Shown here one piece after another: positions 37,101 through 43,662 of a DNA stretch of 48,014 nt. The notes under the pieces are model-generated. The model had not been told where the DNA came from, searched no databases, and was given only the letters and a program-made list of their open reading frames with translations. The stretch is from positions 1 through 48,014 of the IMG/VR virus record IMGVR_UViG_3300030450_003713. One strand, given 5' to 3'. Position numbers and translations under genes: made by a program. Each line of letters begins with the position of its first letter. The first letter of the stretch is position 1. This DNA is from a virus.

Positions 37101-38033
37101 TACGCTAGACCATTCACATTATTTCAAAGAATTGCTATGTCTGTAACAATTGACAGTTATAATAATTATGTTAAGCCTATAGCTAATGGTAATATTGCTC
37201 CAATGCTAAAGGCAACGATAGGGCATGGCCTTACAGGTGCAGCACTATATGGTATGTATAATACATTACTTGGACAACAGCCTCCAAAAGAAGATAGCCC
37301 TGCAATTGATAGAGCAATGTCTAATATATGGAGAGGTGAGATGCTAGGTGTATGGGGAGAGATTTTAAATCCATATCAAAAAGAAATGTCAATGCCTATA
37401 ATGGAACCTGTTATTATAAGAAATGCTAAACTTGCATGGGAGAATATTTCAGATGCAATTGGATATAAGAAGACTTGGAGTGAAGCAGTAAGAGATATCG
37501 GATTAAAATCTGTTGTTATAATAGGTCAAGGTGAAAAGATATTAACAAATATTAAACATCCATATGTTGAAAACTATAAAAGAACAAGAACACTTGAGAG
37601 AACATTTGAACATGAGAATGATTATGGTGCTGATGGAAATTTTGAGAAGAGTAAAAGAAGTCCATACTATTGGAATCTTAAGAAAGCTATAATGCTTGGT
37701 AAATCTGATGCTGAAATAGCAAGAGCTTACTATGCTGTATACAATTATTTACTACATGATGCAGAAGTAAGATTAAAAATGACATCAAAATCAAAAAGAA
37801 TTAAGTATGCTAAGAGCGCAATAAGGCAATCAGTAGCTAAAATGGCTCCAGTTACACAAAGCAATAAAAAACAAGGAAGACCTATATCAAGATATCAAGA
37901 ATTTTTAAATTCAATATCCCCTTCTAATAGAAAGATGGTTGAAGATATTATGAAAACTTATGAGTTTAAAGTAAGAGCATTCAACAAGATAATAAGAAAT
38001 CCTTTATATAAAAATCAAAACGCTATTTATTAG
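31167..38033 (+). CDS. Giant ejection protein with recombinase-like and HExxH peptidase-like domains, 2288 aa
   Basis: The N-terminal third has small-residue hydrophobic stretches (VGGWAGKAGLAATSA, HGGVMGGLAGAAGASL) typical of ejection proteins, then coiled coils. Residues about 692-790 look like the core-binding domain, and 800-955 like the catalytic domain, of a tyrosine recombinase: R812, K839, H904/R908 in EHRGLRYSF, a LGDTPTKT loop and Y945 in LEDRYG. The spacings are close to XerD. Around R1040 (QTAPRINEVV) a second Arg-box-like piece follows. Residues 1145-1149 are HEVSH, with E1186 a possible third ligand, as in polyvalent-protein metallopeptidases. The C-terminal third is helical with hydrophobic segments. 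Probably injected with the DNA. Its stop overlaps the convergent gene by 11 bases. Confidence 0.7.
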   Translation: MATIYDYLDRKRSENPIYNNYSNLKLYRELKGKDSNLPVWEAVDNSTPARRKKSALEQEQDPGFINGLFNWTDWGIDQTDPNWVKNAYNTSITGLAYQVHNKKRKYDIDENWNPGILEDIGSAVLSFMMPMDIASMWVGGWAGKAGLAATSASKSVQRKAVNNLVSKGISKEAAEKTVSSILSGESADLIEKGIVKKYLAKSQIAQHAAPRIAAAGMQGATLATFEGVRGGLEAWNNGEDSKGIWEGIGKGVAHGGVMGGLAGAAGASLNIKHAKLFAKADEPGLSTTERISAAVKGNTEQAKLLATGAIGQVAVEAGVFTAPDVFKTIADDSFKAEDLLRNFAVNIGMMGILKVKHKVLEKGFNEAGKIAAKYRAKEEKDRKVFDSVEEGIKETLGGDIKKAETVEETKSLEAASNTLVKDYLEPKLKERGITIKQLEGFEGRTKDLFKMIEDYGAGAVGPEAISAKDYASMYATIKEAKSLMESNLSSHKKNVTGKQGQIDRLQKAINEFDAIENSLNDWKNAQKAPEPQPAEIANLKTRIGKEIKKAVEAGDKTTVDVLTEGNKEFIKIDREGNVAFEPEFKMGVAKKQLEGVESATKTLRKGLEDKDVPVDVVDKITQTKEELKYDPGKPEFEGRIKELERSVLQTKDIAKKEPFQEELKLLEASRTIRDKQLPEAGGGESYRQSKPFLHYLAQKILPGHKSRTTGVVMQNKAKYLKQYDKLVQWVAKNRNKNIFELTDKDVIAYFEAGKAKDHVNQWAFVIQRLKEGGMSSAKVGQLQMSTAGTIKSRITAIDEALIGKPGPRTTAREGMEAYWNFGDKFVEFIQPKKGGLTGKIKKYVTSTLGKKLKKLSKDTDAPEGHNDFMFRDVNGRAINDVILKAFIQKYVGKKDIPKGRAGEHRGLRYSFQQYAEKKYGRGAKTKEVLELILGDTPTKTLEDRYGATVYNRLETQASKWVNEYLADIKQGYFHEGGIKDNPIVKIDKTLAKNEAGYNVFEIKKALEKLDKAKKITSGGVEISKETAQAMFEYMIQTAPRINEVVPKQSEISARIKAVEKERADLAKAEIKESEEAQLQLKSAEEVISKEELINQIKWQKEKHPNLSVKVEKDLGKFRGQYVLGKITGKLIEIAEGRAKKDTLPHEVSHDVVNVLKASGDKLSKKLIDRGTKLFGTEEKLVQALGEYTANRLKNKTMLSKMKSWVSNVVSYFRQYFGIHNPNDVARMKSDIVNILGEKVFKGKKPSDYMGSAASLKVQYSLGDTKTGYKNLLKANAAVNATKRELKKNHNISDDVIRRITKDELGVERWTIKEGKENSVNVNQLWNLQTKLNNLAVARGAGKSKNEATNESYVTDVEAKYKINENQRNNFFKDTYNTTFENASESQIKHYRSVVIQGKETPAILTASADFTANYKDVSGAMSVWRRPFMTVGGVLRKWGKKWGEKIAEALDQHDHVRTIYYGHAQVHLDRIAKIVDKNTKNNFMHLIDKDLATGAIKSLKELVEQYPNNKKYASELKQAEIISKKFRDKNDPYNDAVNIWKKLSDGFWDALTVEVSKNSNPQEAKAIVAELGKTYINNYFTRRVRTEVMQHLDANTPAVIKVAKEAIAKLSEKELKAAADKLVSSKKIKKNSADYKAIVEGKGADSKHLIDIVANEVFDMYKFNPAKVKPSFLKERGAQLPEYMEIMTSKGKKMVKTYETGLDATMTNYALGMSRFLATVRLFPEFTELGGKFSLDRARKASILKQMREDKGMGTYALEAIERQLGLTHSAQDMLNNPFLMGAGRVTNMSAAIGLSSPTSGIKNVLIQIPRNMALYGIRNTTKAISRGLTIYNDPKLYQQAIREGQIGFGTKVLFEESPTVGKNIKWWFDNVNLMMKSENLNRIVSAEAAKMHFNELTNKLRGNPSLFHPTAKSGEVQRYLKYNYRLTDKQIDYIINEPNLTGKKEFTKIMEWVGFQGHKRAAGATGVSDLPLWMSSKYARPFTLFQRIAMSVTIDSYNNYVKPIANGNIAPMLKATIGHGLTGAALYGMYNTLLGQQPPKEDSPAIDRAMSNIWRGEMLGVWGEILNPYQKEMSMPIMEPVIIRNAKLAWENISDAIGYKKTWSEAVRDIGLKSVVIIGQGEKILTNIKHPYVENYKRTRTLERTFEHENDYGADGNFEKSKRSPYYWNLKKAIMLGKSDAEIARAYYAVYNYLLHDAEVRLKMTSKSKRIKYAKSAIRQSVAKMAPVTQSNKKQGRPISRYQEFLNSISPSNRKMVEDIMKTYEFKVRAFNKIIRNPLYKNQNAIY

Positions 38034-38415
38034 ACCACAATTTATCTATTGGAAGCAATGCCATCTGGCTCATATTATTGTCTCCGCCCATTACCATTTT
38101 CAAATCCCCTTGTTTATGGAGCTTTTTTATCTTATCCCTTAGTTGGTCTACCCTAAACATAAATCCGCCCTCTATTACCCCATTATAGCTCAATAAATGC
38201 ACCCAGAGGTTAGAGTCTGTGCTAGAAATACCTGATGGACTACCATTATAGCGTAATTCTACTGCAATATTACCTGTTGTCTTCCATATATCACGTTCTG
38301 TCTTTACTTCTATTTTATTGTTACCCTCTTGCATGTCTTTTACAAAGTCTTCCCCTAATTTTCCAAATTTTAAATCAAGGTCAAATCCCTTTACATATCC
38401 TTCTGTTGCTTTCAT
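38023..38415 (-). CDS. PD-(D/E)XK-like nuclease, 130 aa
   Basis: I chose ATG 38415, which has GGGAGG 7 bases upstream, over a GTG at 38481 that lacks a ribosome site; that longer frame would add 22 coding-like residues, so it stays possible. The core KIEVKTERDIWKTTGNIAVE has the E-x-K strand of restriction-type nucleases, followed by NGSPSGISSTDSNLWVHLL, as in phage nucleases of this fold. Last gene of the leftward replication operon, convergent with the giant virion gene. Substrate unknown; perhaps recombination intermediates. Confidence 0.65.
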   Translation of the reverse strand: MKATEGYVKGFDLDLKFGKLGEDFVKDMQEGNNKIEVKTERDIWKTTGNIAVELRYNGSPSGISSTDSNLWVHLLSYNGVIEGGFMFRVDQLRDKIKKLHKQGDLKMVMGGDNNMSQMALLPIDKLWSNK

Positions 38416-38556
38416 CCACATTCCTCCCTTTTCTATATAAACTTCACCAAATACATCTATTATGTCTTGTAAGTATATCACTTAAAAAATATAAACATAA
38501 TCAACATGATTAATTTATCAAGTAACCATAATAATATAAGTAGTGTTAGTTTTTTG

Positions 38557-38820
38557 TTAACGTTCATCTTTTAAATCATCTATTTTTTCTTGCAGTACAT
38601 CTATATCATCAAAACCATTAAGCTGTATAACCATATCTGTTACAGAAGACATACACCAAACACAAAAACACGTAGGTATAATCCCAAAATATCCCCTTAT
38701 ATCCCCTTGCTCTTCATCTATTGGTGATTTACATACACAGCAATCTTCCATATTTAAATTTGGGTCTTCAGCATCCGCTGCCCGTTCCATTGATGTTCTA
38801 TTTTCCATATTTTCTTTCAT
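38557..38820 (-). CDS. Small zinc-binding protein, 87 aa
   Basis: Cysteines CCVC near residue 27 and CFCVWC near residue 51 suggest a zinc site. An acidic C-terminus follows (GFDDIDVLQEKIDDLKDER). The start is ATG 38820 with AAAGAGAAG before it; a second ATG four codons in (MENRTS) is also possible. It overlaps the upstream small gene by 23 bases. Function unknown. Confidence 0.65.
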   Translation of the reverse strand: MKENMENRTSMERAADAEDPNLNMEDCCVCKSPIDEEQGDIRGYFGIIPTCFCVWCMSSVTDMVIQLNGFDDIDVLQEKIDDLKDER

Positions 38821-38920
38821 ACTTCTCTTTTAATAGTTTGACTCCACGCATATTATCAACTTTAAATAGCCATTCTATTTTTTTTCTTAACCTCATTTCT
38901 TCTGTGTTTTTACTTGTCAC
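38798..38920 (-). CDS. Small basic helical protein, 40 aa
   Basis: GTG 38920 has AGGAGG just upstream. The product (EEMRLRKKIEWLFKVDN, then KLLKEKYERKYGK) is a basic amphipathic helix. It overlaps the end of the HNH gene and the start of the zinc gene, which fits this tightly packed operon. An internal ATG eight codons in is the only alternative start. Confidence 0.5.
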   Translation of the reverse strand: MTSKNTEEMRLRKKIEWLFKVDNMRGVKLLKEKYERKYGK

Positions 38921-39374
38921 ATCTCCTCCTTTCAAGGTATTGTTTTTTCATATAATTATATAACATTTTTATCTCTTTAAAATTTGCATTACTTTTCATT
39001 TGATTTGCTTTTCTTGAAATCCATTGTACATTACCCTTAATATAGCCTTTATTATTATCTATTCTGTCTAGTGTTGGACTATTATCTGTTGATTTTTCAT
39101 CCCCCACAAACAAAGGGATAAGAAGTGCAGGGCAAATTTCAGGAACACTGGGCAAATCCTTACTTCTTGCAAACCCAAAAGAAATATCTTTCTTTTTTGC
39201 TCTCTCTTTAGCTTGGCTAAAAGCTCTTACACATGGATTAATCCTGTGTAATTCCTTCCTTCTATTTAAATGTACGAGATTTCCAACTTTTGCTTTTTCT
39301 CTTTCAATTAATCTTCTAATGCCTTCTTCTGTCCTTCCAATATAATTACTAGGATTTTCTTTTTTAGCGCTCAT
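38910..39374 (-). CDS. HNH endonuclease-like protein
   Basis: The second half carries the core TLDRIDNNKGYIKGNVQWIS, then RKANQMKSNAN, a standard phage HNH-type signature. The D of LDRID takes the first metal-site position and the N of GNVQW the second. The basic N-terminal half (RRLIEREKAKVGNLVHLNRR) may contact DNA. A free-standing homing nuclease is possible, but the protein is in an operon with RuvC and helicase and overlaps both neighbours, so a repair or packaging role is as likely. Start ATG 39374 overlaps the RuvC-like stop. Confidence 0.75.
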   Translation of the reverse strand: MSAKKENPSNYIGRTEEGIRRLIEREKAKVGNLVHLNRRKELHRINPCVRAFSQAKERAKKKDISFGFARSKDLPSVPEICPALLIPLFVGDEKSTDNSPTLDRIDNNKGYIKGNVQWISRKANQMKSNANFKEIKMLYNYMKKQYLERRRCDK

Positions 39375-39843
39375 TAAAATACTCTTCCTTTGCGTAATGT
39401 GTTATTAATATTGCATCAGCTGTTGCTAGTGTAACCTTTTTTAAATCAGGGTACAACTCTTTAGCTTTACTCTTAAGCCAATTCTTTCTATCCTTTACAA
39501 TCATACCTTTAGGGCATCCAATCCATTTAATCCAATCATTAGGTAGTGTTGTATACATCTTAATTTCATGAGACGCAGCGATACCAAGCCATTGTCCATA
39601 ATTAACTCCATACGTAAATGCTGCACGTGTTGCATTACTTGGTCTTGCCCATACTCTCTCCATCAAAAGTTTAACGTTGTCAGGAGCGGTATTGCCTATT
39701 GCTATTTTAAATAAAACAGACATATCAAATACTTTATCAGGACATTTATGTGCTTCTGCTTTACCTGTCTCATCTATTATCATAAGACCTCCACTTTTTC
39801 CTGGGTCTATACCTATATATTTATTTGAACGGAAGGGTGTCAT
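39364..39843 (-). CDS. RuvC-like Holliday junction resolvase
   Basis: RNase H-fold resolvase of 159 residues. D13 in YIGIDPGKSGG, E62 in LLMERVWAR, and D143 with H149 in ATADAILITHY make the metal-binding acidic set. RBS GGAGAA sits 7 bases before ATG 39843. It overlaps the end of the helicase gene and the start of the HNH gene. It would resolve branched DNA made by the exonuclease and annealing protein of the same operon before packaging. Confidence 0.85.
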   Translation of the reverse strand: MTPFRSNKYIGIDPGKSGGLMIIDETGKAEAHKCPDKVFDMSVLFKIAIGNTAPDNVKLLMERVWARPSNATRAAFTYGVNYGQWLGIAASHEIKMYTTLPNDWIKWIGCPKGMIVKDRKNWLKSKAKELYPDLKKVTLATADAILITHYAKEEYFNER

Positions 39844-41164
39844 CTATCATTTCTCCTAGTGAATTATGTATTTTACATTTATCTCCATCATATGCTAAGT
39901 CTACAGTACCGCTATCTCCATACCTAACTTTATTTGCACACAAAGTTAAAGTATTCTTGCCTTTGCCTTTTTCTCCTTGCACCTTATAATCATAATATGA
40001 GAAAAATACATTCTCTGCAACCTGCTCTATCGCCCCGCTCTCTGCAAGGTCTGAGAGTTGTGGCATTAACGCCTTGCCTCTAGCACCTGCTCTTTCTATA
40101 AATCTATTTAATTGTGAAGCAAGAACAACAACAGCATTAGTATCTTTTGCTAGCCACTTATAATCATTAACAAGCTTTTCTATCTGAAGTCTTCTTTGGT
40201 CCTCTTTACCTTTACACGCAATTAGCTGAATATAGTCATCAAAAATTATATCAGGTTTAAATCTTTTAACCTCACTAGATGATGATGCAAAATCTTTAAC
40301 ATTATCAAACATTAGAAATTTATCCTTTGAATATTTCTTTTTCACATACTCAACTGCAGTATTAAAGAATTTAACATCTTGCTCACTAAATATATTTTTC
40401 CTAACCATGCCATAAGATAATTGCTGTGATTCTAAGCATATAATCTTCTTAAGTAACTCTGAATTAGGTAACTCCCTGCTGAAGAATATAGCTTTATACC
40501 CTTTTTCTAAAACATTGGCTAACATATTAATCATTACTGTTGTTTTGCCATGTCCTGGCCTCCCACCTATAATTGTAATTTCGCCTCTTGTTAAACCACC
40601 TGCAAATTTATCTAAATTAGGATAGCCTGTTGTAATTAACTTTGTTGTTTTATTCTTAATACTACTTACAGTTTCATCTATAACATCTTCAATATCTGAT
40701 GCAATGGATGGCCTAGTATTTAATATCTCGCCTAAAATTGAGTGCGTTTCGCTGATTGTTTGATATATGTCCCCTCTATTATTCATAGTATTGGTTTTAA
40801 TCTCTTCAGCTTTTACTACAACCTGTCTCATGAGGAACTTATCATATAATTTTTTAGCATATAGCTCAGTCATACCTTTTAAACAGGTGTCTCCTGTACA
40901 TCCAACTATATAATGATGATTTAACCCTCTGTTAATGTCATACTGCGTTAAAGACATTGTGACTGTGCGTGTATCTATTAATTCGTTCTTACTTTTCATG
41001 TATTTTATTTTCTTCCAAAGAAGTTTTGCTCTGTCTTGATAAAATACTTCTAAGTTTGAGAAATATTTAGCTACAGCCTCATATTCCCCCTCATTGTTAA
41101 TTACAGAACCTAATACAGCATCCTCTGTAACCTTATCATACGGCAACGTGATTGCGTTATCCAT
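39821..41164 (-). CDS. dnaB: Replicative DNA helicase, DnaB family
   Basis: An N-terminal domain (TEDAVLGSVINNEGEYEAVAKYF) is joined by a linker helix to a RecA-like motor. Walker A GRPGHGKT is at 201-208, the catalytic glutamate E231 in FFSRELP, Walker B IIFDDYIQL at 306-314, and motif H4 ASQLNR at 349-354. It unwinds DNA at the fork as a hexamer. No primase or polymerase gene is present, so host enzymes must be recruited. The C-terminus, EMIDDTLPFK, resembles the acidic tip of SSB. RBS GGGGGAG precedes ATG 41164. Confidence 0.95.
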   Translation of the reverse strand: MDNAITLPYDKVTEDAVLGSVINNEGEYEAVAKYFSNLEVFYQDRAKLLWKKIKYMKSKNELIDTRTVTMSLTQYDINRGLNHHYIVGCTGDTCLKGMTELYAKKLYDKFLMRQVVVKAEEIKTNTMNNRGDIYQTISETHSILGEILNTRPSIASDIEDVIDETVSSIKNKTTKLITTGYPNLDKFAGGLTRGEITIIGGRPGHGKTTVMINMLANVLEKGYKAIFFSRELPNSELLKKIICLESQQLSYGMVRKNIFSEQDVKFFNTAVEYVKKKYSKDKFLMFDNVKDFASSSSEVKRFKPDIIFDDYIQLIACKGKEDQRRLQIEKLVNDYKWLAKDTNAVVVLASQLNRFIERAGARGKALMPQLSDLAESGAIEQVAENVFFSYYDYKVQGEKGKGKNTLTLCANKVRYGDSGTVDLAYDGDKCKIHNSLGEMIDDTLPFK

Positions 41165-41180
41165 TTTCTCCCCCTTATGC

Positions 41181-41354
41181 TTATAATTTATCTTCTAGCT
41201 CTTTAATCCTTTTCTTAGTAGAATTTATAAGTTTTTGTGTTATAGGTGTCCAAAACTCAGTAACACCGCCTTTGTTTTCCTTATAATATTCTAAATCTTC
41301 TTTAAGCCAAGAGATTATTATTTCTCTGTCCTTCCTTCCTGTTTTTCTTGCCAT
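41181..41354 (-). CDS. Small charged helical protein, 57 aa
   Basis: ATG 41354 has GGAGAAAG upstream and overlaps the end of the preceding gene by 37 bases. The product runs MARKTGRKDREIIISWLKED, then a helix with GGVTEFWTPITQKLI and a charged tail. It resembles small proteins seen next to phage helicases, but I know no function. Confidence 0.65.
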   Translation of the reverse strand: MARKTGRKDREIIISWLKEDLEYYKENKGGVTEFWTPITQKLINSTKKRIKELEDKL

Positions 41355-41536
41355 TCTTTCTCCGCCTTGATTGATTCTTGCTCTATTGCATCGTACAATG
41401 TGTCAGGTGCAATCTCATTTACTCTATATACTCTCATCCCATCTTGAGTAGGGAAACCCTCAATAGGTTCTCCCTTAAAGTATATTCCCCACTCATTCTT
41501 AGAAAGTACTCTAGATAACAATTCATATATTTTCAT
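41318..41536 (-). CDS. Hypothetical protein, 72 aa
   Basis: I chose ATG 41536 because GAGGAA lies 6 bases upstream. The frame is open to 41755, but that part overlaps the gene ending at 41604 and looks like its shadow; a GTG at 41641 is possible but has no ribosome site. The product starts MKIYELLSRVLSKNEWGIYF and ends in a glutamate-rich helix (IKAEKEWQEKQEGRTEK). Function unknown. Confidence 0.6.
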   Translation of the reverse strand: MKIYELLSRVLSKNEWGIYFKGEPIEGFPTQDGMRVYRVNEIAPDTLYDAIEQESIKAEKEWQEKQEGRTEK

Positions 41537-41603
41537 TATCATTTCCTCGTTTTTTTTTATAATTGCTCTTTTTTTTTCCTCTTCAGACTCGCACCTAAGT
41601 GCT

Positions 41604-41849
41604 TCATTTAGACTTAGGAACTTTCTGTTGTTTGTCGTCACGTACACTGTCGCTAGTTCCGTCTTTATTAGATTTTTCAAGTTCTTCTTTTTCCACTTGC
41701 TCTCTCTGTTTGTCGAGCCATTCTTTGAATGCAATTTCTTCTCCTTTATACTCAAAATACTTACTTAGAACTGTTTCTAGATTTATTATTCGAACCTTTG
41801 CTACTTCCAGAACTTTTACTACTTCTTTTATTGTCGGCTTTTTTGCCAT
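41604..41849 (-). CDS. Small coiled-coil protein, 81 aa
   Basis: AAGGAG precedes ATG 41849. A helical start (TIKEVVKVLEVAKVRIINLE) leads to a charged second helix (FKEWLDKQREQVEKEELEKS) and a low-complexity tail. Its first 89 bases overlap the end of the upstream gene in a different frame. The function is unknown; heptad-like spacing suggests dimers. Confidence 0.65.
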   Translation of the reverse strand: MAKKPTIKEVVKVLEVAKVRIINLETVLSKYFEYKGEEIAFKEWLDKQREQVEKEELEKSNKDGTSDSVRDDKQQKVPKSK

Positions 41850-42024
41850 TTTCTTTCTCCTTATCTACTTTAACATCATCAACTAGGTCGATGTGTTCTG
41901 TTGTTGTTGACTTTTCACTTAGACCATCCATTGTATGTGTCATACCTCTAACGATATCTTCAAGCCTCTTGACCTGAATCTTTAACGCATCAATATCTTT
42001 TTCCATGTCTATTGCTCTTCCCAT
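41761..42024 (-). CDS. Coiled-coil protein with serine/lysine-rich tail, 87 aa
   Basis: A strong AAGGAGGT precedes ATG 42024. The start MGRAIDMEKDIDALKIQVKR is a pattern I associate with small early proteins of marine phages. The C-terminal third is serine-, lysine- and asparagine-rich (KRSSKSSGSSKGSNNKSRNS) and lies over the start of the next gene in another frame. The tail may bind nucleic acid. No defined function. Confidence 0.65.
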   Translation of the reverse strand: MGRAIDMEKDIDALKIQVKRLEDIVRGMTHTMDGLSEKSTTTEHIDLVDDVKVDKEKENGKKADNKRSSKSSGSSKGSNNKSRNSSK

Positions 42025-42038
42025 TACTACCTCCTTAT

Positions 42039-42260
42039 TTAAATTCCAAAACGTTCACTAAAATACGCTCCTGCTAATTCATCTCTTCTTTTTTTTAGAC
42101 TATTAATAAATTTGTTTGTTACGACTGAGCCATGATTTGTAGTTTCTCCCATATTAATCTCAGCTGTAAATATCATTTCTGAATAATGTTTAATCACATC
42201 CATAGTATTTTCTAATTTCATCTGTTTACTGTAGTCTATTAATTGTAATTTATCTTCCAT
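42039..42260 (-). CDS. Hypothetical protein, 73 aa
   Basis: AAAGGAAAGG precedes ATG 42260. The product is helical and charged (DYSKQMKLENTMDVIKHYSE), with a polar middle (NMGETTNHGSVVTNKF) and RRDELAGAYFSERFGI at the end. It follows a GC-rich stem in the intergenic gap. Family not recognised. Confidence 0.65.
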   Translation of the reverse strand: MEDKLQLIDYSKQMKLENTMDVIKHYSEMIFTAEINMGETTNHGSVVTNKFINSLKKRRDELAGAYFSERFGI

Positions 42261-42283
42261 ATTTTCCTTTCCTTTGAGGGAGC

Positions 42284-42311
42284 GGGAGGAGATGAAACAT
42301 AAACACCTCCC
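42284..42311 (-). other. G-rich stem-loop in the replication operon
   Basis: On the minus strand GGGAGG pairs with CCTCCC over 16 bases, and three more G outside can pair with CCC after a 3-base bulge. In such AT-rich DNA this is a very stable structure. No U-tract follows, so it is not a standard terminator. It sits between the HTH gene and the 73-residue gene and could stall RNase or adjust downstream expression. Confidence 0.5.
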
Positions 42312-42321
42312 CCCTATGTTA

Positions 42322-42462
42322 TTATTTTATATGTCTATAAATCGTAGCTCTAGATACGCCTGACATTTTAACTATATCTCTAACAGGTATACCCATTTTA
42401 CGCATAAATCTTATAAACACTCTCTTAGCTTTGTTTACCTTTCGCCTAGAATGGTATTTCAT
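42322..42462 (-). CDS. Small helix-turn-helix protein, 46 aa
   Basis: ATG 42462 has GGAGGAGAAG directly before it and overlaps the SSB-like stop by 17 bases; a longer frame to 42579 is only the shadow of that gene. The basic start (YHSRRKVNKAKRVFIRFMRK) leads to an HTH unit, PVRDIVKMSGVSRATIYRHI, of the resolvase/Hin type. It is probably a DNA-binding regulator of this operon. No catalytic domain is attached. Confidence 0.75.
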   Translation of the reverse strand: MKYHSRRKVNKAKRVFIRFMRKMGIPVRDIVKMSGVSRATIYRHIK

Positions 42463-43081
42463 CTTCTCCTCCTGAAATAACCTTTTTGTCTCCTTCAGCC
42501 CATTTTTTAATATATTTGGAGTCCCAGTACTGCTTTCTTTCTCCATTTTTACTAATCCATGGTCTACCAAGGTCCACAAATGCTATACATGGCTGTCCTA
42601 GAGTATCTTCAGGTGATAAATTTGGAAGCAATTTAACTTCCACATCATTCCCATCAATAGTTCTTGTTTCAACAGGACATTCAACCCCTATTGAATCACA
42701 GAACCTTAAATACCCTGCATTTCCCTCAGAATTGGACTTAAATGTATCCTTTTCGCCAGGTTCTAAGAATCTCCATACATTACCCCTAAACTTATAGCCG
42801 ATATATGGAGTACCGCTTGTATCTTCCATTTCTCCTGCTATATTTTTAAATTGGAATGTTTTAGATTCATTTTCTTTAGATGCCTCAAACGTATAATTAT
42901 AAAGTCTAGCTTTAAACTCACCTTTTTTAACATCTACTATCTTTGATTCGCATTTAATAATATGACCAAAGTATTCACCTTTAGCAATAGGCTGAGTAAG
43001 ACTTTTCTTTTTTTCCTTTCCTGGAACAAAGAAACTCTCTTCTTTAGTGGTATCATTAAACATCTCATTTACATCTGCCAT
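42446..43081 (-). CDS. SSB-like single-stranded DNA-binding protein
   Basis: The end, GGEDEIPF, is the classic acidic tip by which SSB recruits partners. The body is beta-rich (KGEYFGHIIKCESKIVDVKK, RLYNYTFEASKENES, FKNIAGEMEDT), as in OB-fold proteins. At 211 residues it is longer than bacterial SSB. It is next to the annealing protein and exonuclease, forming a recombination set. I am confident in ssDNA-binding context and tip, less in the exact family. Confidence 0.7.
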   Translation of the reverse strand: MADVNEMFNDTTKEESFFVPGKEKKKSLTQPIAKGEYFGHIIKCESKIVDVKKGEFKARLYNYTFEASKENESKTFQFKNIAGEMEDTSGTPYIGYKFRGNVWRFLEPGEKDTFKSNSEGNAGYLRFCDSIGVECPVETRTIDGNDVEVKLLPNLSPEDTLGQPCIAFVDLGRPWISKNGERKQYWDSKYIKKWAEGDKKVISGGEDEIPF

Positions 43082-43653
43082 TACTTACCTCCTTGTTTCT
43101 TATCTTTTATCATGTTTTCTATTTTTTCCATACAGGCTTCGTAATTGTTAGCATTAATATTCATACTAGCAACCTTACTCTTCAAGTCTTTAACAAGCTC
43201 TTTCCCTAAAGGTTTAGCAAAATCATATAGATTCTCTTCCTCTTTAGGCGTTAAAGCATCAGGTTCAGGTAAATCCTCACCTGCATAGATATATAATCCT
43301 AATCCATGTAATGCTATCGCTTTAGCTAATGCTCGTTGTAGACTTGTATTAATTTGAAAAGCATTTGGCTTTTCTATTGCGTTATTCCTGTTGTCTAGTA
43401 CAGGATGAATCTGTGATAGTGATATACCATCAACTTCTACCCATACATCAACAAAATAACCACACTCTGTTTTAAAGAATGGCGAACCATCCTCTGCTTT
43501 TGTTACTCCCCATCTTGCATTTGGACAGGCACGTTTAAGTTCCTGCACTGCAAAAGACCAAGACAAGTAATTAAATTGACCCTTCTTCTCAACATATTTA
43601 CTTACATCAGTCTTAAAGAGCTTCATGAATGTGCTTTGTGTTGTTTTACTCAT
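43081..43653 (-). CDS. Single-strand annealing protein, DUF1071/Sak type (Rad52-like)
   Basis: ATG 43653 has AAGGAG 5 bases upstream; a GTG two codons earlier is less likely. The DUF1071 signature is present: NYLSWSFAVQELKRACPNA, then a beta core (TECGYFVDVWVEVDGI), then NAFQINTSLQRALAKAIALH and GLGLYIYAGEDLP. These proteins anneal complementary strands in phage recombination. The partners, a Cas4-like exonuclease and an SSB-like protein, flank it. The last 60 residues are a charged tail. Confidence 0.85.
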   Translation of the reverse strand: MSKTTQSTFMKLFKTDVSKYVEKKGQFNYLSWSFAVQELKRACPNARWGVTKAEDGSPFFKTECGYFVDVWVEVDGISLSQIHPVLDNRNNAIEKPNAFQINTSLQRALAKAIALHGLGLYIYAGEDLPEPDALTPKEEENLYDFAKPLGKELVKDLKSKVASMNINANNYEACMEKIENMIKDKKQGGK

Positions 43654-43662
43654 ATTCACTCC

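Noticed and set aside
31167-38033. N4-type virion RNA polymerase
   Set aside because: The size and place are similar, but I see no RNA polymerase motifs. The visible motifs are recombinase-like and HExxH.
41543-41755. N-terminal extension of the gene at 41318-41536
   Set aside because: Most of it overlaps the better-supported gene ending at 41604 in another frame, and no ribosome site precedes its starts.
42463-42579. N-terminal extension of the HTH protein
   Set aside because: It lies inside the SSB-like gene in another frame; ATG 42462 has a strong ribosome site and starts at the natural domain edge.
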